Source: Rikenella microfusus
GTDB lineage: Bacteria > Bacteroidota > Bacteroidia > Bacteroidales > VadinHA17
DNA: 44,718 bases
Assembly: GCA_020722575.1 (NCBI GenBank)
Contig: DYKN01000021.1
Location: 1 to 44,718, forward strand
Reading direction: 5' to 3'
The notes under the pieces are model-generated. The model was not told where the DNA came from and made no database searches. It saw only the letters and a program-made list of their open reading frames with translations. Made by a program: the position numbers and the translations under genes. Shown piece after piece: positions 12,201-21,700 of the stretch (position 1 is the first letter of the stretch; every line of letters starts with the position of its first letter).

Positions 12201-15200
12201 ATTTTATTTGTCATATCGGCATTTACATTTGTATTGGGATGCACTGAAACATGTAAGGTAATCGAGGAATGGGCAAGCAAGATAGGTGAAATCCAGCCAG
12301 AAGACAAAGAAGAAGTAATATCAGAAATCCCAAAAACATAACTAACATCCCAATAAGCCGTATTTGACTGAATGCTATAAATTTTTGTAGCATAAGGTGA
12401 ATCTGCGGCATTTGAAATTATAGCACTATAGGAATTGGTAACCAAATGAGAAACATAAGCAAAAATTGACTGGCCAGCAGAAGTAGCATTAATAGTCCCA
12501 CGACCAAATTCATTGGTAGTCACAGCAATAGCATCAACACGGGAAGAAACACATCTTGTTTTAAAAGTGCCAACATCCCATTTATGACTTTTTGTAGGAG
12601 CACCTTCAGGTCTTGTCTCTAAACGTACAGACATCTCTTCATTGGCTCCGCTATTTAAAGATGCAGGAGGGGTTATTTTTACTATAATATCATAACTTCC
12701 ACCAGATGCGACATCATTAATCTTATAGCCAAATAGAGGATCAGAAATTTTTGTTGTAATTTCAGTTGACCCATCAAAATAATGCACCTGCCATCCTGTG
12801 GTTAGACCAGTGGTTTCTATGCTATACAAAATCATATCCATGGATTCTGTTCCCTGGTTTTGAAGACGATAAACAAAAATATTTGTCATTCCATTATCTG
12901 CAGTATTTGAAACAGTCTGTTGATTGCTATTCGTATTATAAATATTATCCCCAATGAAAGAGCCTGATCCTGTCCTCACTAAAATATCAGCTTTGGAATT
13001 TATAACGCGAGTTGTCAATTTTATACGATCTTCCTGAACAATATTATTAGAAGAAATTACGTCCATAAAAACATCATATTCAGAATCAAAAGCCGTAGTA
13101 TCATGAGGAATAACATCAACTCGAATTTGTGTTGATTGGTTATTATTCAAACAAAGAGACCAAGAACTTTGTGTAATTGATGAAGGAAGGAGATTTGTCC
13201 CTGTAATAGAATCATAATACTTTACTATAAAATTCGCAGAGGAAGCATAACCATTTATTTTCAAAGTATCAGCGTTCCCAACATTTTTTATCCGCACATA
13301 ATACGAAGCAATGACATTGGTATCGGCTTTTAAGAACTTATCTTGAAACGTAGCATCAGAATTATATATCCCCCGTCCTGCATAATCAAGGACAACACTA
13401 TTGCTTAAAACCGTACCCACTTCTATATCTGGCAAATATTTAGTAGCTTGGGCACGCAAAAAAGCCACATCATGTTTATACCATGTACTTCCAGCCTGGG
13501 CAAAATTCGTTAAATATACCTGATAAAAATTTCCATCTGGAAGACCAGCATTTGCAGTAGCAAACAATTTGATAGCCTTTATCTGATTTTCATTAGTATA
13601 ACCCTTAACAGACTGAGTCCATCCAGTGGTAGTGATTTTAGATGTTATATCTTGGTTAGTGTTCCAATTTGTTCCATTCCAGACACAATCATAATATTTA
13701 ACATGCCATTCTGCAGAATTTCCCAATCCTTTCAACACAAAATTCGTTCCAATATTCCCTTCATTCTTAATAAAGAAAAATCCTTCAGCCGAATTAGTTC
13801 CATCAGGATAAACAAAAACAATCATATTTTGATTATCGCCATTCTCATTTATAACAAGGTTCCCATAGGTATTTTGACCATTTTCATAAGTTCCCACTTC
13901 CAAATCACCAAGATAGGATTCAAGGGCTTCTACCTTATACTCATAAACAATAGGGGTTTCTTTTCCATCATTTTCTCTTGTCTTTGTCTTTGCATACATT
14001 AAAATTTGCATTTCCAAATTATTCCCCAGTAAAGCACTGGGAATATCATAATTGGTTTCAAATGAAGTAGAAGAACCATGATTAGTCTCTACAATCCAAT
14101 TGGTATTAGAATTGTAATTCGCCGAATTCCATCCTATCCCAGAGAAAGCCCATTTTATTTTTCCCCAATCTGGTGTATAAGTTTGAACATTAGATAAATG
14201 CACTTTTTTGACGACACCAGGAATAATATTAATAGAAAGGTAACGACCAACATTCCGATACAATCTACCAGAGGAACCTCCTGATTGATAATAAGGACGG
14301 TTCCAATAATTAAAACTTCTGTTCCCAGCTTGGTTAAATCTTTGGTAACTAAAACCCTGTCCCCAAGTCAGACAATTATTTCCTTGAACAGCAATTCTTC
14401 CATTATGAGCAAAAGAATAATTCTGATTTAAATCAATATCATTCGCAAATTGTTGAGCCGTTGATTTTCTAATTTGCTGTAGTATCCCATGGTTATTTCG
14501 ATCTGAATTATGAGAATCCCACGAAACATACACAAATTCACTATCTGTGGTTTTTAAATCAACATAACTTGCAGACTGATCATTAACAACCCCAACATGA
14601 CAATCATTTCCACCAGTTGACCAATGTCGTGTAAAAGAGCCTCCTGATTTTGTCAAATGTTGAGCCCATACCTTATGCCCATTATAACGCAAAGACCAGG
14701 CTACAAAAATATTTGTGTTAGCATCAATATCTATTGCACAATTTTCTTCAGACCAGTACCAATATCCACTGGTATCAGAATACCGACCTGAAGTTTCATT
14801 GATTTGAAAAGCAGAGTCGATTTGGGTTCCTGTATCAACAGAACGTTTCTGAAGATAAATATTGTCATCTCCAGTATGGTAATATGCTATATACAAAATG
14901 CCATCAGGCCCCACTTTCAAATCAGGTGGATAATATACAGAGATCGAGGCAATAGAAATTCCATCATCACCCCACATTCGTTGGCCATTAGTGGAATTAA
15001 TCTTTTGTATTCGTGCAGAAGAATTATTGCCTGCCACGACATATATATATCCCTGATATGTATCTATTCTAGGATTGCAATAATAATAATTAATATTAGA
15101 AAAGGCCCGAACTTCAATTCCATTATTCCAGGCTGGAGCTGGTGCAGCAGCATTAGTAAATTTTTGTATCCAGATGTATTGATTCCCATTCGCAATTTTA

Positions 15201-15700
15201 CTGTTCCATGCAACATAAATATTTTCATTTGTATCTAAAGCTAAAGATGGGTACGATGAGGGATCATAACCTAAATAATAATTAATATCGGAAGCATTAG
15301 TTCGTCTTTGCACCCAAACAAGAGAGGGCCAAGATTTATCACCATTTAAATCAAATTTTCCCAGCATAACTCCATAACCATAATACGTACCATCATCTCT
15401 CACATCTGCTTTTACAGCATCAATAACAACATAATTTTTTTGGGATTTTGGAAAATATTGGATATCCCAGGAAGGTCCATCCCATCCACCAAAAGCAGTG
15501 CCTCCAATTTGCAACAAACCACTACCTAGATAAGGAACATTATTTTGATCAGGATATAAAGGATCCATACTTTCATTCCCTGAAAAAGTTTCAGTAAAAA
15601 CAAGGCGATTGTTCACTCGAGAGATTGAACCAGCAAATATATGGGATACTAACAACAACCATAAAAGAAAAATGAAAAGACCATGCTTTTTCATAACCAT
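3239..15700 (-). CDS. Giant exported multi-Ig repeat protein (4153 aa) with FlgD/T9SS-like tail
   Basis: This is the last gene of the operon, 12 bases after the stop of the other giant, with AGAGG eight bases before its ATG. Residues 1-23 are a signal peptide (LFIFLLWLLLVSHIFAG). Residues ~30-590 form a beta-propeller-like region with recurring 'NxxVAW...' and 'IQK' strands. Residues ~597-3968 are about 23 tandem beta-rich modules of ~147 aa, each beginning near (G)xPDI and containing xNDRxD/xNDNTN, NIT and SxGxxxxDK marks. Residues ~3970-4052 form a carboxypeptidase-regulatory-like Ig fold (VSGTVLAEY, GSFDFDSLPGSYKL). Residues ~4060-4153 form a FlgD-Ig tail with FPTVLESGDS, YDSYGRKI, VIWDGRNEIG and RGVYFYILKF. 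The tail resembles type IX sorting domains. A surface fibre or adhesin is likely; the ligand is unknown. The protein is rich in Thr-Asn and Ser-Asn pairs. Confidence 0.9.
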   Translation of the reverse strand: MVMKKHGLFIFLLWLLLVSHIFAGSISRVNNRLVFTETFSGNESMDPLYPDQNNVPYLGSGLLQIGGTAFGGWDGPSWDIQYFPKSQKNYVVIDAVKADVRDDGTYYGYGVMLGKFDLNGDKSWPSLVWVQRRTNASDINYYLGYDPSSYPSLALDTNENIYVAWNSKIANGNQYIWIQKFTNAAAPAPAWNNGIEVRAFSNINYYYCNPRIDTYQGYIYVVAGNNSSARIQKINSTNGQRMWGDDGISIASISVYYPPDLKVGPDGILYIAYYHTGDDNIYLQKRSVDTGTQIDSAFQINETSGRYSDTSGYWYWSEENCAIDIDANTNIFVAWSLRYNGHKVWAQHLTKSGGSFTRHWSTGGNDCHVGVVNDQSASYVDLKTTDSEFVYVSWDSHNSDRNNHGILQQIRKSTAQQFANDIDLNQNYSFAHNGRIAVQGNNCLTWGQGFSYQRFNQAGNRSFNYWNRPYYQSGGSSGRLYRNVGRYLSINIIPGVVKKVHLSNVQTYTPDWGKIKWAFSGIGWNSANYNSNTNWIVETNHGSSTSFETNYDIPSALLGNNLEMQILMYAKTKTRENDGKETPIVYEYKVEALESYLGDLEVGTYENGQNTYGNLVINENGDNQNMIVFVYPDGTNSAEGFFFIKNEGNIGTNFVLKGLGNSAEWHVKYYDCVWNGTNWNTNQDITSKITTTGWTQSVKGYTNENQIKAIKLFATANAGLPDGNFYQVYLTNFAQAGSTWYKHDVAFLRAQATKYLPDIEVGTVLSNSVVLDYAGRGIYNSDATFQDKFLKADTNVIASYYVRIKNVGNADTLKINGYASSANFIVKYYDSITGTNLLPSSITQSSWSLCLNNNQSTQIRVDVIPHDTTAFDSEYDVFMDVISSNNIVQEDRIKLTTRVINSKADILVRTGSGSFIGDNIYNTNSNQQTVSNTADNGMTNIFVYRLQNQGTESMDMILYSIETTGLTTGWQVHYFDGSTEITTKISDPLFGYKINDVASGGSYDIIVKITPPASLNSGANEEMSVRLETRPEGAPTKSHKWDVGTFKTRCVSSRVDAIAVTTNEFGRGTINATSAGQSIFAYVSHLVTNSYSAIISNAADSPYATKIYSIQSNTAYWDVSYVFGISDITSSLSSGWISPILLAHSSITLHVSVHPNTNVNADMTNKILLKSVSLINTNEDIDVIRFNTSRVFPPDLCLKTTNDSTFFGDGLYGTNIPEQTSGGSYSTNVVIQGNTNDYLYVVKLQNDRLLSDTLKLTAQSFDYTDSGSDNGTNYWRVRYFQYIGNNIAAPEYKDPSKWTNITASIISTGHIVNNASGITNLIFKVGVCVTNTNIKEGYYSSVNLLASSLVTGYIDKIYMITTYGIARPDLIVSSSWNNIYESSNNYVQIITNVMDKASGHSFDFFIENNSPINIGNFYIKGKKSTNDWNLKYYDRSGGTNDVTASVGSSSGYFKIMSPQTTLTMRCVMTVATESAYSNGETFVEWVQVEPKDGNLIDRGSFVSIISDFGKPDLSLTNLQWTNFYEKNLASINQQQKTNLIEIGHSVEFPFLVYNNKNSSSELLRIHGDGDTGDFTAQYLWWNNGSWSNVTDRATAIGNQFKVVVGNNSCITMKLDVHLNVNSGYNFGDLEDFVIYAQSQGQQNSDYAKFWLKVADLGNPDIIMTNLTLSTQYWDDVKETTPSIQKQTVFLEKGYTNLVFLKLENDKSEGESLHLKSSAGGWMDDFFVDYFAITNSITNSVYPDVVSNYYTNHVGSQSNCLVFLKMTLKSNSTYSFSSNKSINLRLYSQELNVFDSCAFVLSVTDRGHPDIVHSSGSWDGVYSTNYSIQTTNLYSEVNFNRSYNFYIQNDRTDQPEKLNLHVQKNDAQYFKHDYFLKTASGWTNITDDVISGNFTVTLPAVSTATLMVSTFLTNNPKWAVGDSPLTNWVRVYSQGHLISDTSRFVFTIGDFSQPNILSESGGWSQRENVIISQITNYVFEKGETRNFLFQLNNDRNTNDNFIFSGTAISGDDFTLNYSLISNSVTNNITALATNLSGYTLFIGANTNKKLLTQVTLDSNSIYTLNQGFAFDMKLYSFEKTTLDSVRVITSVTDKGKPDIVQATNLAWNNLITTNYMVQSTTIDIEKNDTKIYPFFIQNDRPDKAENLNLHITGGFSGYTYQVYSYSGGAFTNITSLVASPTGLNLTLGAVSSKTLGFVNTLASNSSLSLGDNSCSYIFNLKSQGQLIHDKSRLIYHVVDNGMPDISLVDNTWTNIIEASPSFQITNLSIEKGHSNQIFVKLWNHKPAENEIEVLKKLYGFSDIYSGFSFRYEIDGADVSSSVITNQNLHVTITSNSNKILKILAYLDANSGYNLGFVQNNTTILESLGGSVNDSVKFNYLVSDFGKPNIIQTNYSNWTNITTVYGEQEKHLNINKGDTEYFYFYVRNDRMDFAENLKLTAETAGDDYHNFNVVYEVLHSGSWSNISSIIESANGFTNTFSQTSSITMRMAISLDALSSYELGEQPVEYHLIMDSGARLVSDKAKVVMNIVNTGNPDIDNLSNSWEGPIGESSQISNFSLEEWETNKVLLKLENDNTNKAFTYKLKDIDSGNHSSLYNVSYFVVTNDSTNDISSSVKSVGENIDIPAGTNVKLLTIISLKTNAFALGQSSEVRIQLATKDDYYHDNIKLVVSATDKGIPDITLNGQWTNEYASTYYEEVKTILIEKAETIHFPYYLENDRTDQSETMEFERFLENCNDFNITNYRLVGGVPIIVSSNCTLTNLSSVSRATMQLSITLKSNSGLAVGNSDANIKFNFISQRGKKSDKTKFIFSVVDKSRPDIYLTNQSWYKVYEDSPSSQRHTLDIEKGITNITYLSLGNSTNKNEIYNFKFTQDAIGDFSFKLYTMTNGIVEQDVTTASSNQYMHLSILSNTNKLLKIVSLLNKNSTHVLGVQKTLTFELLSLGQTKKDKVRLIYNVVDLGKPNIVQTNLVDWTNITENNSLQNRTLTIEKGEQIVFPFLIRNDRADAVAENLNFYRAISGGDASSFTTSVEIWKSGAWDSVTGFTQTLSPNSSRTMRLVSKLDSEYLNFGTPDYSVVFDLQSEARLVKDEAKIHFFITNTGHPDIAMSSSKWQGYGDDFTQLTNIPIESGISNILLTRLENDNTNKAFTYLLYEKDYQFNSGFHKYYYLTNNGWSSNVTFFVTNTGCFVNLSKKTNTYLKTILYLDNTIYPLDTIFATRLRFSTLDKNVEHEDACRITAVLADDGQPNISYSSKWTNANVTNVLAGNQWTNVFVEKGEKIAFDFYVKNSRNNFMENLLLTSWNANSYPDFSIQYAIFTNSGYVDITDSLTNGSGRSLRLSPNTQKTLQMKISLKTNSAYAIDGTIILSNYVKLFSQGRKKYDLGLFKFIAVDNNLPNIVKSDGTCSIREKVPVSQKISFPIERGYSNSFDFMLRNDRTDKSTDLRYKSTHLTNEYSIQYLFKTNSGSLSDVSVFVTNFSGNGFLFGNNPQITNFMRIKVSLPTNSTITNAVILYNTLYSLGHDQYDRMEFTVKVTDRGRPDLMTTNHFDNEYFPDITQLYSFSLEKGDIITNYILMQNDFTNVIGRSNERYTLKAMASSNFWTFSYGLKTNGSWINCNEVTNLRYLTIATHTIWTMRVITHLEDSNIVQLNDKFTNQVWLISRSGVKKDLLNLISIATDKGMPNITRLDGSWSEVEQDAVTIQVTNIFVETNHYYTNYIILENRKDTSESMLLKGFLDEDSNWEITIQSNNSSIDVATSIITNGLSLVMPSHSAVTMQIRLGVLSSTTNPIGFTNHFYLKLYSQGKLKKDMTDFGYILRAPQPDIVISSTTMPSSPDGSDIYGSILDLSNNTIDQKVSRGRALVGPASIYFLKLENDDYYNDIIYLRRTNISQQPGSWRFEIYNPDGIDVTMSLTNEMPLSISGRSNKIFTIKIFAYETTSMTNYNKLKFYAYSSKNTNKKDVSGMITTRVPVSVSGTVLAEYNSSRLAEVIVEVSDMSNHILNKLTTDAVGSFDFDSLPGSYKLKILKNGYLTYSNHITVPNEFTYTIPTVKLLRYNLEASEFDSHAFPTVLESGDSLTIIFSLVDSGSVNLVVYDSYGRKIKTVIDNQNYNSGLHRVIWDGRNEIGKIMERGVYFYILKFNKNKIINKIIIK
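3795..13915 (-). repeat. About 23 tandem Ig-like modules in the 4153-aa protein
   Basis: Module starts are marked by PDI, PDL or PNI after a short linker such as VTDKGK or VVDLGK. From about the seventh module two types alternate. One type carries NDRxDxxENL and a late SQGxxxxDK. The other carries ENDNTNKAF or related and an early IEKG...N. Modules 12-15 and 16-19 match module by module (for example PNIIQTN..WTNIT with PNIVQTN..WTNIT, and ENDNTNKAFTY in both 14 and 18), which points to duplication of a four-module block. DNA identity between modules is low, so the repeats are old. Confidence 0.8.
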
Positions 15701-15712
15701 TAATCAAACCTC

Positions 15713-18700
15713 TTATTTAATTGCGATTTTTTTACGAACAATACCTTCTGATGTCTTAATAAACATAATATAAAGACCTCTACTTAAAAATGCCCCATCA
15801 TTTCCAGTCCCATCCCATAATTTGTAATAAACACCAGGGTCCTTATTTTCATCTACAAGATTACGCACGAGGTGTCCATGCATATCATAAATTGAGATTG
15901 CAACAGGGCCACTTTTGGTCACTGAATAAACGAAGTTTCCACTTTCGCCAGAAGAAAGAGGATTAGGAAACAATCGCAAATCAAGAGAATTATTATTCAT
16001 ATTAAAAGGAACCAAACTAACTGATAAATTATTCGTACGAGAACCTGTAAAATAACTTATTTCCTTACCAACAAACCCATCAGCATCAATTTGAATAGAA
16101 TAAAGATATTTACTTGAGTAAAGATTAATAGAATAATAACCATTATTATCAGATTTTCCTTTAAAAGAAGTACCAAAAGCAGAATGCACAACAATCGTAG
16201 CATTCGCAATAGCTGAACCATCCTTAACATGTTTGATAAAACCATGAATCAAATAATAATCAACTGTAACTTTTACTTCATTTGTCGCAGTGATATTTGT
16301 GTTTTTCACTGGTTTTGCCAATAGATAATTTGTGTAAACACCACCAAGAGCAGTGTCTATTGTGGGGGTCACAGAACAACGAATCCTAAAAAAGTCATTA
16401 GGTGCCACTTGACTTGTTGTGTATCCAGTCGTTGTAATGAGGGGGGTTAAATCAACAATATTCATACCATCCAAATAATAGCGAACCGTAAAATGTGAAT
16501 TTCCAGGAGGTGCTTTCAAAATAAATTGTTCATGGACAGCATCCTGATTTTGGACACCAAAATAAAAAGCAATCGATGAGCCTTGAACTGTAGTAAAATT
16601 GCCTGGAGCATTTTTATAATCTGAAAAATCCCAAATTTTATCATTACCACTGGCATTTCCCACTTCACATTGAGGAGCAACTCCAATGTTAGAAATAGCC
16701 ACAACATCACGCAGGAAAACATAATTACTTAAAGCCAGCACAAACTGAAATCCCACATTACTGGATGATAAATTTGTTAATTGCGAAGATACTTTAGCAA
16801 TAAGATTAGTAGCAAACTTTCCTTTAATCCGAATGTAAGACCCATTTGTCATATTAGAGGTTATATCTAAATTCGTTTGTGCATCATAAAATTTTATAGA
16901 CCAACTACCAGTTTGAATTTTATTTGTTAATTTCACATAAAACACGGCAGAACCGCCTTCTTTTGCATAATTCGACAAAGAAAGAACATATACATTGGTT
17001 TCAGAACGTTCTATTTTTTCAAAAGCTTTCTGCTGAGACAGGGCATACAGACCCGCACCAAATTTAGATTGATTTTGAATATCAGATACGATAATATCAG
17101 GCAATCCATCGATCACGGCAAAAAAGAAAGTATGTTGCCTCTTCAGATTTGTATCAGCCATATTTTCCACTTTAAACGAAAGTGTATTGGTATTACCTCC
17201 CAAAAGGTTCGTAGTCAAAGTATAATTCAACTGAATTCTTAAAGCTGATTGTGCAGGAATAGGAATATTTACACCATTAGCAACATCTGTTGAAATATCC
17301 TGATCTGTATCTAAGCGAATGTATTGCACACCCCAATTTATATCACCTGCACTGCCAGATAAATGATACGTTCCATTAATGACATCGTTATTACTTATAA
17401 CTTCAATATAAGAAATGGTTTGGTTATTAGTCGTAATACTATTAAAAGCGACAACATTAGTAGAATACCCTGCATTGTGTAGAGACAAATAAGGATTATT
17501 CAAATAGTTTGTAATAGAAAAAGAGTCATAGACCATGCTATAAATTATTCCAGAGGCAGTATCCATTAAATAAAGTTTGTGTCTTAAAGAAAGCTGTTTT
17601 CCAAGAAAATCGACATTTGTATATTGTAAAGTAACATCTACCTGGACAGAAGATTGCCCTGGAATAGAAACAATAAAATTCGTATTAACAATTGGAACGC
17701 CATTGGTCTTATAATTAATTTTGAAACCCGTATTAGAAGAAATATTCGTGCCATTGTATAAATCATAAAAAGACTTTTCTATTTCAGCAAACTTGAAATC
17801 TGCGACTCCATCTCCAGCCAAATTACTTAAAACATAAGTAAAAGATACAAGATTCGTGCTTTTTGTAGAAAATTTAATACCATCAGTCTCATTATGATTA
17901 AGCACTGATAATTTGGGTATACCATCAATTACATTGCAAGAAAGGTATAAATTGCTTTTTAATGTCAAGTTTTTAACAGGTGCTCCAGCAAAGGCAAAAA
18001 GCCGATTTGTCTTACCTTTTAAATTAGAAGAAAGGGTCAATGTCAAATCAACCTGCACAGACGCATGGGCAGATAATTCCGGTGTCAACCAGCCATTCGT
18101 TGAAAAAACATTAGCTGTGATATCTTGATTATTATAAGTAGAAATAAATCCCAAATGCCAATCGTTCAAATTCGTACCTAAGGCTTTCAACCTAAAACTT
18201 TCATCCACCTCATCATTATTTTTAATAATCAGAGAATAAGAGATACTATGATGATTTGTGGTAAACACGACATTGGTTTTTGCCACAGTGTGACTATAAG
18301 CAAAAGAAACATTTGGAGATACTGTTCTATTGCGAATAGTTGTAAAATCGATAGAATTCAAATAGCCTTTTAAATAAAACCTAAAATTATCTAATTTTTC
18401 CAATTCAGCAGAAGGTGCATTTGTAGTGTGAATTTTAACCTTAATGAGGCGTCTATCATTGCCAGGAACAGACAGAACCAGGCCATTTTGGATATCAGGT
18501 AAGGTTACAGGAGAAAAACCAGCATTAGTAATAGCTCCTGTTGTAGAATTCGTGAAGAATTCAAAGACACCATGGTCACCTACTGGTGTACCCTGAAATA
18601 CAAAATTGGCTTTTCCAGCAGTCGCCGTATTACTCAAAACATAAACATAGGAATTGGTTTCAAACCCTTCAATTTTTTCATAGATATTTGTAGAATAAGA

Positions 18701-21700
18701 CATCGACTGAAAATTATAAACATCAAGTTTAGGTGAACCATCCACTATGGAAACAGTAAAAGAAATCGTATCAGTACGCTGAGTATTATTCAATGATTCG
18801 GCCTTAAACTTAAAAGTCTTATTTGTCATTCCTGAGAGATTGGAACCTAAATGTAAATATAATTTTATTGTATCCACAGAATATCCAGCATAAGAAGCGC
18901 TTGTCCAACCGGTCACATTCGTAATTTGTGCAGTAATATCAGATGAATTATTGGAATAAACAGAGAACCAACCGGGCAAACCAGGAGTAGCAGAAACAAT
19001 GATCTTATCATTTTCAATATCATTGTTTTTAATCTTTAGACGAATGACTTCGGTTTGATTATTTGTCCAAAACACTGTTGAAGAGGAAATATTATCAAGA
19101 GTAATAGAAACGCCAGGTTTCACAAATTTATTCGTTATTGAAAACTCCTTAAAATACTGTACCTGATAATTGGACAAATAAAATAAATTATTAAGAATCA
19201 GTTTTCCGCCAGAAGACAAATTAGTATTAGTCAAAGTGACGTTCATTCTAATATTTTTCGTTTCACCAGCATTCAAGTCAAAATAATAACCAGCGTTAAG
19301 ATTTGACAATTTTGTAGCACCATCGAAATACTCGACAGTCCAATTATCTAAAGCATCACGAGAAATTTCCTTAAAAGCAAATGTGCCTTGACCCGCAGGC
19401 TCGGAATTTTTTAATCTATAAATATAAGTATTAGTCTGGTCTATTTCCATTTTATCAAACCATGAATTGGAACTAACAGCAGATTGGGTTAAATTTGTCA
19501 CACTCAGAATAGGTTGCCCAGCATCAATTTTAACATGCAAGTATAAATTTGTAATAACATTTGTATTTTTCAAAGGACTTGCACGCCATTGGACAAGATA
19601 ATTTGTATTACCATACAAATTTGAGGAAAGAGTTAACTCTACACGAATAGATTCAGTTTGCAAATAATTCAAGTCAGGCGTTAACCATCCTGTTAAAGAA
19701 GTGACAAAAGAGGTAAGTGTCTGGCCAGTTGTATTTCTGATAAATTCCAGATGCCAATCTGAACTATTCCCTGTAACACAACGGAAATAAGCCTGTTCAG
19801 AAACCCGATCTAAATTTTTCAACAAAATGGTATAGTTTTTTTGTGCATTATTGGTGGATACCAGATAATTCGTTGCAACAGTTCCATCTTCATACTGAAG
19901 ACCCATTTGAGGAGCAACGGCCACATTTGTAACATAAGTTTTATCCACAAAACCAGGTACAGCTTTTAAATAAACCTGATTATATTCCAATATTTTTGTA
20001 GAAGAAGGACAAGAATTGCTCAAAGAAACACGCATAGCAATTCGACGACTTTCTCCACCAGCTAAATTGTAACTTATGCCTTTTATCAAATTAGAAGAGG
20101 CAATTGTAGATGTCCAGTTATTAGTAGAATAATCTACAACAGCATGAGGTTTGCTGCTGTAAGTTTTTCTAAAAACAAATTCTCCTGACCCTTTTTGTGC
20201 GGCATTACTAAGAATGTAAACATAAGTATTGGTTTCAAAAGTTTCGATTTTTACTTTATCAGGCGAATTTGAATATATAATTGAATTATGCGAAACTTTT
20301 AATTCTGGAATTCCATCGATAATGAATATTGTAAAAAATAGAGTATCAGTTTTAGATGTATCTGCCATAGACATGGCAGAAAAGGAAAAAGTCCTATTTG
20401 TATTTCCGCCTAAGGAGGAATCTAAATCAATATAACACTTGATATAATCTTCAGCATAAGCACCTAGAGACCTTGTTGTCCAACCAGTCGTATTTGTTAA
20501 AAAAGATGTGATAAGGTTTGTATTTGAATAGACAGTATTCCAAGGCGTTACGCCAGAAGAGCCTTTCACAATAAATCGATCATTTACTAAATCCGTATTT
20601 TTAACAGCCAATTTAACAAAAATTCTTTGATTATTTGTTTTATATAATGTGGCTTGACTGATATTTTTAAGATAAATAGACACGCCAGGTTTTACCAATG
20701 TATTTGTAATTGCAGAATAAACAGATCTTTGTTCAGAATAATTGGACAAATAAAAATGATTTTTTATTATCAATTGACTACTGGAGATTAAATTAGTGTT
20801 TGTTATAACAACCTGCATGGTCAGTTTTTTTGTTTGATTAGCATTGAGCCAAAGTTTATAGCCTTGATTCGTAACATCAGGTAACAACAAATGATTCGTA
20901 AAGTATTGAACTTGCCAGGTGGTATCTCCTATTTTCAAGGATTCATCAAACATAAAAAGCCCACGACCACCACCAGTCTCTGCATTAAGAAGAGAAACAA
21001 CATAACTATTGGTTTGACCTATTTGAATCTTATCACGAGTTGAATGAGACTCAACAATATGGCTTTGAGTGTTGGAAATAGATAAATCTGGAGTCCCCTC
21101 ATGAATGAGGGCCCCAAAAGCAATATGATTACTAATAGAATGATTCTTATAAGTATAAGCTCTCACTGGAAATAGATTTGATGACATACCAGGTATATTA
21201 GAGGATAAACACAAGTCGATTTTAAATTCCTCAATAATATTACCATTGATCAGTTTAGTCAAATAACCTGTAGAAGAAGTTACAAAAGGAGAGATGTTGG
21301 TATAATCCGTATAAAGAGGATCGGGATTTTTATCATAATAATAGGTATTGGACCAATCATTATTTCCAGATGGGGCAGATACAAAAAACCGGGCTGGCAC
21401 TAAATCCTTATTTGTGACAATAAATTGAAAAGAAATTGTATGATTATTCGTCGTAATGGTTTTCTGTTCACTTAAACTTGAAGTCTTAAATCCTAGATAG
21501 ACAGCTGGTTTTACCAGACGATTGGTAATAGAAAAGGAGTCCATTTTTGATGGATAATCTTTTAAATTCAAACCATAAGATAATCTCAGACCACTGCCTG
21601 ACACTAAATTTGTATTCGTTGCCACTATATAGATATCAACATAATCTCTCTGCCCACCATTATTCGTTACATAAAATCCATTCGATAAATCTGACAAAGA

